Shown here: piece by piece, positions 43,255-49,514 of the stretch
Position numbering within the stretch: position 1 is the stretch's first letter
Layout of the letters: each line of letters starts with the position of its first letter
DNA from: an uncultured Bacilli bacterium
GTDB taxonomy: Bacteria > Bacillota_I > Bacilli_A > RF39 > UBA660
Length of the DNA stretch: 49,514 nucleotides
NCBI GenBank assembly: GCA_947624505.1
Contig: CANQKO010000007.1
Location: forward strand, 1 to 49,514
Reading direction: 5' to 3'
The notes under the pieces: generated by a model
Told to the model about the DNA's origin: nothing
The model's input: only the letters and a program-made list of their open reading frames with translations
Databases searched by the model: none
Position numbers and translations under genes: made by a program

Positions 43255-44175
43255 ATGAAATATGATTATGAATTTGGTAATAATTTTTATAATTATTACG
43301 ATAATTTAGGGGTGGAAGGCACTAAATACAATATACTGGCTCCTGAACAAGAACAAGATAGACAGCCAGGATTTGAATATTTAATGGATCCTTTACCAAT
43401 ATTTGATAATAAGGAATATAAGGGTAGTGGTAAATTAAAAGATAAAGTTGCTATTATTACGGGTGGTGATAGTGGGCTAGGTAGAGCCTGTGCAGTTGCT
43501 TTTGTTAAAGAAGGAGCTAAAGTTGTTATTCCTTATTATGATGAACATATTGACGCTAATTACACCAAAGAATATTTAGAATCTTTAGGTGGTGAATGTC
43601 TATTATTATCAGGTGACATCACTGATAAAAAGTTTTGCCAAAGAATAGTGGAGGCCACTTTAGAAAAATTCGGTAAAATTAATATATTAGTTAATAATGC
43701 TGGTGTTCAATATCAAGCCGATTCTCTTGATTTAATAACTGATGAACAATTTGATTATACAATGAAAGTTAATGTTTATGGGATGTTTTATTTAACTAAA
43801 GCAGTATTACCTCATCTTCATAGTGGAGATTCTATTATTAATTTATCTTCTATAACTACATTTTATGGTGACCCCCAATTAATAGATTATGTTACGACAA
43901 AAGGAGCAATTGTGGGATTTACTAGAGCTTTAGCGAGGAATTTAGCTCTTAAAAATATTAGAGTAAACGCTATAGCTCCTGGATTTTTCTGGACCCCTTT
44001 GCAACCAGCTTGTTGGGTAAAAGAGAAAATTCCTTCTTTGGGGTGTAATTCCGCAATGGCAAGAGGAGCAAACCCTTATGAACTCGCTCCCACTTTTGTT
44101 TTTTTAGCTAGTTCTGATTCATCTTATGTTACAGGTCAAGTAATTCATAATAATGGTGGAGAAATAATGGGGTAA
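43255..44175 (+). CDS. Short-chain dehydrogenase/reductase (YhdF/GSP39-like)
   Basis: NAD(P)-dependent oxidoreductase of the classical SDR family. TGGDSGLGRA (about 69-78) is the dinucleotide loop, NNAGVQ the structural motif, a Ser in INLSSI and YVTTKG the catalytic Ser-Tyr-Lys set, and NAIAPGFFWTPL the PG motif. A 60-residue N-terminal extension with QDRQPGFEYLM resembles the stress-linked glucose-dehydrogenase-like group of Bacillus (YhdF, YdaD). Substrate unknown. ATG 43255 is used; the GTG at 43243 is part of the SD GTGGAGGA. 306 aa. Confidence 0.88.
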   Translation: MKYDYEFGNNFYNYYDNLGVEGTKYNILAPEQEQDRQPGFEYLMDPLPIFDNKEYKGSGKLKDKVAIITGGDSGLGRACAVAFVKEGAKVVIPYYDEHIDANYTKEYLESLGGECLLLSGDITDKKFCQRIVEATLEKFGKINILVNNAGVQYQADSLDLITDEQFDYTMKVNVYGMFYLTKAVLPHLHSGDSIINLSSITTFYGDPQLIDYVTTKGAIVGFTRALARNLALKNIRVNAIAPGFFWTPLQPACWVKEKIPSLGCNSAMARGANPYELAPTFVFLASSDSSYVTGQVIHNNGGEIMG

Positions 44176-44204
44176 TTTTCACTAACATAAAAATCCTAAA
44201 GTTC

Positions 44205-44582
44205 TTATTCTTTAGAATCTTCCTTTAAAATAGCTTCAATTTCGTGATAACCTAAATGAGTTGTTATCTCAACAAATGAATGATAACTAATACCTGGATG
44301 TTTAGCAATTAATTCTCTTATTAATTTATGAAGAGTCTCAGTATCTTTTTCCATTGCTTCTTCAAGTAAATGTCTTTCCCATACTTTTTCTATTTCTTTT
44401 TCTGTATAGCCAATTATTTTTTCTACTTCTTGAATACTATAATTATTTTCTAACATTTTAATAATAATTCTTTCATTATTGTTCATAATAGCAATCTTAT
44501 CTTCTAATTCTTCTTTATTATAATATAGTAAATTATCGAATGCTTCATCGAAATCAACTAATTCTTTTTTATTTTCTTCCAA
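44205..44582 (-). CDS. Separate Rpn C-terminal fragment (RpnS-like)
   Basis: A 125-residue protein nearly identical to residues 202-326 of the Rpn protein encoded just upstream (44650-45630), but with no nuclease domain. Positions 11-45 and 61-125 differ at only a couple of residues, whereas positions 46-60 are entirely different (NNYSIQEVEKIIGYT here). The start is TTG 44582 with SD AAGGATGAT about 10 bases before it; both align with an ATG and GAGGATGAT inside the long gene. It lies 67 bases downstream of the long gene on the same strand. In E. coli, short C-terminal Rpn products made from internal starts have been described as antitoxins. A similar job is inferred here. A decaying duplicate is the alternative. 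Confidence 0.75.
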   Translation of the reverse strand: MEENKKELVDFDEAFDNLLYYNKEELEDKIAIMNNNERIIIKMLENNYSIQEVEKIIGYTEKEIEKVWERHLLEEAMEKDTETLHKLIRELIAKHPGISYHSFVEITTHLGYHEIEAILKEDSKE

Positions 44583-44649
44583 TATTCTATCATCCTTTTT
44601 TATTTATATTTTTAATATAATATTTTATAATATGAAAACTCTAAAGATA

Positions 44650-45630
44650 TTACTCTTTAGAATCTTCATTTAAAATTGCTTCAATTTCGTGATAACCTAA
44701 ATGAGTTGTTATTTCAACAAATGAATGATAACTAATACCTGGATGTTTAGTAATTAATTCTCTTATTAATTTATGAAGAGTTTCAGTATCTTTCTCCATT
44801 GCTTCTTCAAGTAGGTGTCTTTCCCATACTTTTTCTATTTCTTTTTCTTTATAGTCCATCACATTCATAACAAATTGCATACTAGCACCTTGTTCTAACA
44901 TTTTAATAATAATTCTTTCATTATTGTTCATAATGGCAATCTTATCTTCTAGTTCTTCTTTATTATAATATAATAAATTATCAAATGCTTCATCGAAGGA
45001 GTTAATTTCATTTTTTATCTCTTTCATTATCTCATCATCCTCGTATAATTCATTTAATTTGTCTTCGTCATTACATACAAAGATATATAATGACTTTTCT
45101 AATATATCTCTTTTGTTTATATTAGTATAACTTAATTTATTTAAATAATCTAGATTAATATCAATTATTCTTAGATCATTTCCTCTTGGCATATTATAAT
45201 TAATTTCTCTTATTTCACTAGTATAAATAAATTTACCTTTGCCAAAATAATCAAAATCATCTAATTGGATTTGCCATATTCTTTTTATTTTTTCATAATC
45301 TTTCTTATGCTTTATATTACGTAAATATAATTGGCAAAGGTAAGAAAAATTCTTTTTATCACGTAATATATTATTCTTATCACCTTTATTTTGATAATTA
45401 AATTCAATATTAATAAAATCTTCACTAGTTTCACCAACTAAATCAAGTTCACTATTAATAATATTATTATTAACACTTGGTTCTGTATGAATTAATTCAA
45501 AATCATTTTCTAAATCTTTTATTTTAATATCTGTTACAGCACTAATTATTCTAAATAAGAATTCTTTAGAGGCCTCAGTGCCACTTGTAAATAGTTTCTT
45601 TACTACTACATCTTTTAACAATTTTGTCAT
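44650..45630 (-). CDS. Rpn-family PD-(D/E)XK nuclease (transposase-like)
   Basis: 326 residues. The N-terminal PD-(D/E)XK nuclease region contains SELDLVGETSEDFINIEFNYQ-type acidic residues (Glu61, Asp63 and Glu76, motif about 60-80). The family is annotated as recombination-promoting nuclease or putative transposase and has been linked to anti-phage defence. The C-terminal 125 residues form a separate helical module that is duplicated in the gene at 44582. Met202 (45027-45025) is an in-frame internal start candidate with an upstream purine-rich GAGGATGATGAG. No terminal inverted repeats were seen, so it is not an insertion sequence. Its leader resembles that of the RhuM-Fic gene. Confidence 0.85.
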   Translation of the reverse strand: MTKLLKDVVVKKLFTSGTEASKEFLFRIISAVTDIKIKDLENDFELIHTEPSVNNNIINSELDLVGETSEDFINIEFNYQNKGDKNNILRDKKNFSYLCQLYLRNIKHKKDYEKIKRIWQIQLDDFDYFGKGKFIYTSEIREINYNMPRGNDLRIIDINLDYLNKLSYTNINKRDILEKSLYIFVCNDEDKLNELYEDDEIMKEIKNEINSFDEAFDNLLYYNKEELEDKIAIMNNNERIIIKMLEQGASMQFVMNVMDYKEKEIEKVWERHLLEEAMEKDTETLHKLIRELITKHPGISYHSFVEITTHLGYHEIEAILNEDSKE

Positions 45631-45760
45631 TAACCAAAACTCCTTCCTTTTCTGTTAAATTTATAATGACTTTAATTAAAAACTAATAATTATTTTTTAA
45701 GGCATAAAATTTCTCCTTTCACTATATATATTAGTTTTTTTTCTTTGATTTCCTTTTTTT
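45631..45760 (-). promoter_or_regulatory. Leader of the Rpn gene with AUG-CCU-UAA minigene
   Basis: On the minus strand, an A-rich block (45758-45734) matching 4618-4595 is followed by TATATAT, the SD AAAGGAG (45719-45713) and ATG CCT TAA (45705-45697). The Rpn ATG lies 67 bases further on, with its own SD AAGGAAGGAG. The two leaders share layout and spacing although the genes are unrelated. Confidence 0.55.
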
Positions 45761-45871
45761 TTATGAAAAATTATTTAAAAAATTCTAAATAATTGTGCAA
45801 AGCGTTAACAATTAATTCTTCTTTTTTTTATTTTTCTATTATATAATTATTTTGAAGGATTAGTGATATTT
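45761..45871 (+). promoter_or_regulatory. Intergenic region and promoter upstream of yqeG
   Basis: AATTGT and ACAATT form a short inverted repeat around 45789-45812. TATAAT near 45841-45846 is the probable -10 for yqeG. AAGGA (45855-45859) is a possible SD. Nothing else is visible. Confidence 0.4.
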
Positions 45872-46390
45872 ATGGATGTTTTTGTTCCTGATATATATGC
45901 GCAAAGTATTTATACAATCGATTATAAAAAATTAAAAAAAAGGGGGATAAAATGTTTACTCTTTGATTTAAACAATACTTTAGCCAGTTATGAAGTAGAA
46001 TATCCTGATGATAAATTAAGGGAAAAGATGTTTGAACTTGAAAAAGATTTTCGCGTCGTTATTGTATCTAATAGTAATAAAAATCGTTTGCGTCCTTTTA
46101 AAGAAAAATTAAATTTAGATACATCTTTTTCTTCAAAAAAGCCCTCAACTAAAAAATTAAAAAAAATAATTAATCTATTTAATTTAAAAGATACAGAAGT
46201 TGCCTTTATTGGGGACTCTCTTTTAACTGATATTTGGGGTGGTAATAAAATGAATTTTACAACCATTTTAGTTAATCCCATTAGTGAAGATGAACCTTTT
46301 TTAGTTAGAATATCTAGAAGTTTTGAAAAAAAGATTATTAAAAAGTTAAATAAAAAAGGCATTCTTTTTAAAGGTGAATATTATGAGTAA
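45872..46390 (+). CDS. yqeG: YqeG-family HAD hydrolase
   Basis: HAD subfamily IIIA phosphatase-like protein, usually the first gene of the yqeG-yqeH cluster. Motif I reads FDLNNTLASYE (about 32-42): the second acidic residue of the usual DxD is Asn, so catalysis may be altered. Motif II is VSNSN; motif III is Lys in SSKKPS; motif IV is IGDSLLTDIWGGN. 172 aa. ATG 45872 is chosen; GTG 45863 would add three residues and fits the AAGGA spacing less well. Substrate is unknown. The stop overlaps yqeH by eight bases. Confidence 0.88.
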   Translation: MDVFVPDIYAQSIYTIDYKKLKKRGIKCLLFDLNNTLASYEVEYPDDKLREKMFELEKDFRVVIVSNSNKNRLRPFKEKLNLDTSFSSKKPSTKKLKKIINLFNLKDTEVAFIGDSLLTDIWGGNKMNFTTILVNPISEDEPFLVRISRSFEKKIIKKLNKKGILFKGEYYE

Positions 46391-47258
46391 ATGTCTTGGG
46401 TGTGGAATTACTTTACAAGATACTGATAAAGATAGCCTTGGTTATACACCAAAACTTAGTAATACTTATTGTGAAAGATGTTTTAAAACTATTCATTATA
46501 ATAAAGAAATAAAAGTAGATAATATTGATAATGATAAAATAATTAAAAAGATTAATAAATTAAATTTATTTACCTTTTATTTAACCGATTTTTTAAGTTT
46601 AAATAATAATGTTATAAATAATTTTAAACAAATAACTAATCCTAAAATTTTAGTTATTAATAAATGTGATATTATTCCCATTAATTTAAAATTAGAACAT
46701 TTAGAAGAAAATATTAAAAAGATCTATAATATTTCTGATGAAGTAATATTTATTAGTGCTAAAAATAATCTTTATTTAAATTATCTTAAAAATTTAATTA
46801 ATTATTATAAAGAAGTTATTTTTTGTGGGGAAACATCTTCTGGTAAAAGTACGCTTATCAATAATTTAATAGGAACTAATTTAACAACAAGTAAATATCA
46901 AAATACCACGCTTGATTTTATTAAAATAAAAAGAGATGACTATGTAATTTATGATACTCCTGGGCTTAATATTTTAAATAGAGATAATTATGATAAGATA
47001 AAAGTTATTACTAAAAGTTTAAGTAATGATTATGTTTTAGAAGTAGATGATCTTAAAATAAAGGGTACGGGTAATATTACTTTATTTATAAGTGATAAGA
47101 GTGTAATTAAAAGTAAAAAAGAAGATTTAAAATTAGATTATGTTATTAAAATAGATAAACCAACTGATATATTATTTAAAAATGGTTTTATCTTTTTAAA
47201 AAATAATAGTATTAAAATAAATAAAGATTTAGAAAGACGTAATTCAATAATCAAATAA
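46383..47258 (+). CDS. yqeH: YqeH-like circularly permuted GTPase
   Basis: GTPase involved in 30S subunit assembly. An N-terminal zinc finger (CLGCG at 4-8 and CERC near 30-33) precedes a permuted GTPase domain: G4 NKCD (about 97), then G1 GETSSGKST (about 150) and G3 DTPG (about 190). At 291 aa it is shorter than Bacillus YqeH (about 366), mainly in the C-terminal RNA-binding part, though a hydrophobic/basic tail remains. ATG 46383 follows the SD AAGGTGA. Coupled to yqeG and followed closely by mutL. Confidence 0.88.
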   Translation: MSKCLGCGITLQDTDKDSLGYTPKLSNTYCERCFKTIHYNKEIKVDNIDNDKIIKKINKLNLFTFYLTDFLSLNNNVINNFKQITNPKILVINKCDIIPINLKLEHLEENIKKIYNISDEVIFISAKNNLYLNYLKNLINYYKEVIFCGETSSGKSTLINNLIGTNLTTSKYQNTTLDFIKIKRDDYVIYDTPGLNILNRDNYDKIKVITKSLSNDYVLEVDDLKIKGTGNITLFISDKSVIKSKKEDLKLDYVIKIDKPTDILFKNGFIFLKNNSIKINKDLERRNSIIK

Positions 47259-47271
47259 AGGAAGTAGTAGT

Positions 47272-48987
47272 ATGAGTGTTATAAAAGTAATGAGTGAAAA
47301 TTTAGCTAATAAAATAGCAGCGGGGGAAGTTGTTGAAAAGTGTGCTTCTGTTGTCAAGGAATTAGTGGAAAATGCTATTGATGCTAAAGCTAGTAATATA
47401 AAAGTTATTTTAGAAAATGGCGGATTATCTTTAATAAGTGTTATTGATGATGGCGTAGGGATGGATAGTGCTGATGCTAAAATGGCTTTTCAAAGACACG
47501 CTACGAGTAAAATTTATAAAGATGATGATTTATTTTTTATTGATACTTTAGGGTTTAGAGGAGAAGCTCTTCCTTCCATTGCTTCTGTTTCGGATGTCAT
47601 TTTAGAAACTTGTGAAAAAGATGTTGGGACTCTTATCCATATTAAAGGTGGAACTATTTTAGAGGAAAGTAATTCCAAAGGAAGAGTAGGTACTAAAATT
47701 ACCGTTACTAATTTATTTTATAATACGCCAGCTAGACTTAAATATTTAAAAAGTGAAGGAACGGAGTTAGCTAATACTACATCTTTTTTAGAACATATTG
47801 CTCTTGCTAGACCAGAGATATCTTTTTCTTTAACTAATAATGGAAATAGTATTTTTAAAACTAGTGGAAGTGGTAATTTACTTAAAAGTATTCACGAAAT
47901 ATATGGACTTAATACTTCAAGTAAAATGCTTCCTATAAAAGCTTTATCAGATGATTTTGAAATAAATGGATATATTTCTAAACCAGAAATATTAAAATCA
48001 TCTAAAAATCATTTAATTACTTTTATTAATGGAAGAGTAGTTAGAAATTATGATATTAACAGGGCGATTAATGATGCTTATTATACTTATAAACCTGATG
48101 GTAAGTATCCAGTCGTAGTTATAAATATTGATACCGATCCAACTTTAGTAGATGTTAATATTCATCCAACTAAACAAGATGTTAAAATTAGTAAAATAAA
48201 TGATTTATATAATTTACTTTATAATACTATTAAAGATACTTTATATAATAGTTTACTTATCCCTGATGCTATATCTAAAGAAGATGCTGATAAAATAAAA
48301 AATAGTTTTGTTCCTATTCAAGATTTTCAAGATTTAGATGGTAAACAAACTACTTTTGATTTTGCTGATGTAAAAGAACCAGTTAAAAATGAAGAATTTA
48401 AAAGTTTAGTTCTTCATCCTGTTGGTCTTTGTCTTGGCACATATATTGTTTGTGATAATGAAGATGGTATTTATTTACTTGATCAACACGCTGCCCAAGA
48501 GAGAGTAAATTATGAAAATTATTTAGATAATTTAAAAAAAGAAGATATTAATATTACTGATTTATTAATACCTATTAATATTGAACTTTCCCAAAGTGAT
48601 TATCTAAAGTTTAAAATGTATAGTGAAGTATTTGCGAAAATGGGTTTTGTTTGGGAAGATTTTGGTATAAATACCATTATTATTAAAAGTCATCCTTTAT
48701 GGTTAAAAGTAGGGTATGAAGAAGAAAGTATTAGAAAGATAATTGATTTAATTATTAATTTAAATGGGGAATTTGACCCAATAAAATTTAGAGAAAGTGT
48801 GGCAATAACTTTAGCTTGTAAGATGGCTATTAAAGCTAATGAACATATTTCCTTAATGGAAATTGAAGGATTACTTAAAAATTTAATGACTTGTGATAAC
48901 CCTTATAATTGTCCACACGGTAGACCCACTATTATTAAATTTAGTATATATGATTTAGAAAAGATGTTTAAAAGAGCAATGAATTAG
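47272..48987 (+). CDS. mutL: DNA mismatch repair protein MutL
   Basis: Mismatch-repair ATPase and endonuclease. The N-terminal GHKL ATPase contains IAAGEVVEKCASVVKELVEN (residues about 15-34), DDGVGM, TLGFRGEALPSIASV and the transducer domain. The C-terminal dimerisation domain has the endonuclease motif DQHAAQERVNYE and a CPHGRPT motif close to the end, so this is the nicking type found in bacteria lacking MutH. 571 aa, modestly shorter than in Bacillus because of a short linker. No mutS lies in the window. It is followed by a terminator shared with the convergent regulator gene. Confidence 0.96.
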   Translation: MSVIKVMSENLANKIAAGEVVEKCASVVKELVENAIDAKASNIKVILENGGLSLISVIDDGVGMDSADAKMAFQRHATSKIYKDDDLFFIDTLGFRGEALPSIASVSDVILETCEKDVGTLIHIKGGTILEESNSKGRVGTKITVTNLFYNTPARLKYLKSEGTELANTTSFLEHIALARPEISFSLTNNGNSIFKTSGSGNLLKSIHEIYGLNTSSKMLPIKALSDDFEINGYISKPEILKSSKNHLITFINGRVVRNYDINRAINDAYYTYKPDGKYPVVVINIDTDPTLVDVNIHPTKQDVKISKINDLYNLLYNTIKDTLYNSLLIPDAISKEDADKIKNSFVPIQDFQDLDGKQTTFDFADVKEPVKNEEFKSLVLHPVGLCLGTYIVCDNEDGIYLLDQHAAQERVNYENYLDNLKKEDINITDLLIPINIELSQSDYLKFKMYSEVFAKMGFVWEDFGINTIIIKSHPLWLKVGYEEESIRKIIDLIINLNGEFDPIKFRESVAITLACKMAIKANEHISLMEIEGLLKNLMTCDNPYNCPHGRPTIIKFSIYDLEKMFKRAMN

Positions 48988-49001
48988 TTGCTCTTTAATT
49001 T
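48971..49001 (+). terminator. Terminator of mutL
   Basis: AAAGAGCAA (48971-48979) pairs perfectly with TTGCTCTTT (48988-48996) over an 8-base loop that includes the stop codon, followed by a T-rich stretch. It overlaps the end of the convergent HTH gene. Confidence 0.85.
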
Positions 49002-49231
49002 TTATCCATAATAGATTTAGGATATGGTTTTCTTTCATCAGTTCTATATAATAAATAATCCATACTTGTATCATAAAAATTAGCTAATTGTTCTAATTTT
49101 TCTAAGGGAATAATATTAACACCAAGTTCATATCTACTATATTGAGGTTGAGTTATTTTAAGTAATTTGGCTAAATCAGCTTGGGATAAATCTTTATCTT
49201 CTCTTATTTCTTTTAATCTACTTATATTCAA
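48995..49231 (-). CDS. Xre-type HTH regulator (single domain)
   Basis: 78-residue Cro/C1-type repressor-like protein: MNISRLKEIREDKDLSQADL, then ITQPQYSRYELG, ending in MDYLLYRTDERKPYPKS. It is closely related to each half of the double regulator at 21592. TTG 49231 is the likely start because AGGTGA (49242-49237) lies 5 bases before it; a GTG at 49240 is inside the SD. It diverges from the surface-protein gene at 49345 and is the probable regulator of that promoter. Confidence 0.85.
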   Translation of the reverse strand: MNISRLKEIREDKDLSQADLAKLLKITQPQYSRYELGVNIIPLEKLEQLANFYDTSMDYLLYRTDERKPYPKSIMDKN

Positions 49232-49266
49232 ATTAATCACCTAAATATATTTTATTTTATACGAAA

Positions 49267-49344
49267 AACGCATATTGACTTTTATGCACTTTACGCATAT
49301 AATTTATTTATGATATACGTAATACGCATAAAGGAGATAAGAAT
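49267..49344 (+). promoter_or_regulatory. Promoter and operators of the second surface-protein gene
   Basis: TTGACT (49275-49280), 17 bases, TATAAT (49298-49303) is a near-consensus promoter. ACGCATA occurs three times (49268-49274, 49293-49299, 49324-49330), and TATGC (49283-49287) forms an inverted repeat with GCATA (49295-49299) between the -35 and -10. These sites differ from those at 21.6 kb, while the SD and start context are identical. Confidence 0.65.
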
Positions 49345-49514
49345 ATGAAAAAGAAAAATTTAATGATTATAACAATAGTAATACTTACAATGTTAAGTAT
49401 AATAACAGTATTTAAAAAAGATACTAGTGAAGTAGAGAAGAATAAAGTAAGTAAAATAGAAAGAAAAGAATTTAGTATTTATTTACAAAAAACAGCTGGA
49501 AGTGAAACATATGA
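49345..49514 (+). CDS. Membrane-anchored surface protein, partial (runs off window)
   Basis: Only the first 56 residues are present. The N-terminal hydrophobic segment (about 5-24) and the following FKKDTSEVEKNKVSKIERKE are clearly homologous to the start of the surface protein at 21707. SD AAGGAG precedes the ATG. It probably continues into a similar Ig-like protein beyond the window. Paired with the divergent HTH regulator at 49231. Confidence 0.75.
   Translation, partial: MKKKNLMIITIVILTMLSIITVFKKDTSEVEKNKVSKIERKEFSIYLQKTAGSETY

Noticed and set aside
44205-45630. Insertion sequence comprising the Rpn 'transposase' genes
   Set aside because: No terminal inverted repeats or target duplications were visible; Rpn proteins are nucleases that are only named transposase-like.
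1-49514. Mycoplasma-type genetic code (TGA as Trp)
   Set aside because: Several genes end in TGA (for example 33237-33239, 29505-29507, 23795-23797) and Trp is encoded by TGG throughout.

Overview
The window is very AT-rich, uses TGA as a stop (for example at 33237-33239 and 29505-29507, so the genetic code is standard), starts genes with purine-rich Shine-Dalgarno (SD) sequences, and pairs TTGACA-like with TATAAT-like promoters. Gene content (RNase Y, RNase J, ftsY-ylxM-ffh, a glmS ribozyme, parE-parC, yqeG-yqeH, ylbD-ylbE, a gerA germinant-receptor operon) points to a low-GC Bacillota that probably sporulates, perhaps an uncultured Bacilli/Erysipelotrichia-like gut lineage. That placement is inference. 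No tRNA, rRNA, CRISPR array or insertion sequence was recognised.

Layout. 1-3.5 kb: RNase Y and RNase J, convergent. 3.5-4.7 kb: a RhuM-Fic accessory gene with an unusual leader. 4.7-12.8 kb: housekeeping genes (ftsY-ylxM-ffh, an unknown gene, glmS under its ribozyme, ysxC, an orphan prepilin, der). 12.8-14 kb: a complete retron ncRNA plus reverse transcriptase with no visible effector. 14-21.1 kb: alr, an acidic membrane-anchored protein, parE-parC, ylbD-ylbE. 21.1-23.8 kb: a double helix-turn-helix regulator divergent from a large Ig-like surface protein. A second copy of this module with a different operator begins at 49 kb and runs off the window. 24-26.6 kb: a reduced SUF operon (sufC, very short sufD-like, sufS). 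26.66-26.95 kb: an apparently free-standing structured RNA with its own promoter and terminator. 27-31 kb: a gerA operon and two small unknown genes. 31.4-34.2 kb: two tandem lipoproteins sharing a domain present three times. 34.2-36.3 kb: an RNA methyltransferase and deoD. 36.3-41.8 kb: a dlt-like operon with an added PLP decarboxylase and an AlgI-like MBOAT. 41.8-44.2 kb: a phosphohexomutase and a short-chain dehydrogenase. 44.2-45.6 kb: an Rpn nuclease gene and a separate copy of its C-terminal piece. 45.9-49 kb: yqeG-yqeH-mutL.

The most interesting items are: the effector-less retron; the dlt-like operon, which may decorate a surface polymer with something other than ordinary D-alanine; the Rpn gene with a candidate internal start whose 125-residue product is matched by an adjacent separate gene of exactly 125 residues; and a shared leader carrying a two-codon AUG-NNN-UAA minigene upstream of both the RhuM-Fic and the Rpn genes. 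Many starts were moved to fit the SD position; each case is explained in its entry.
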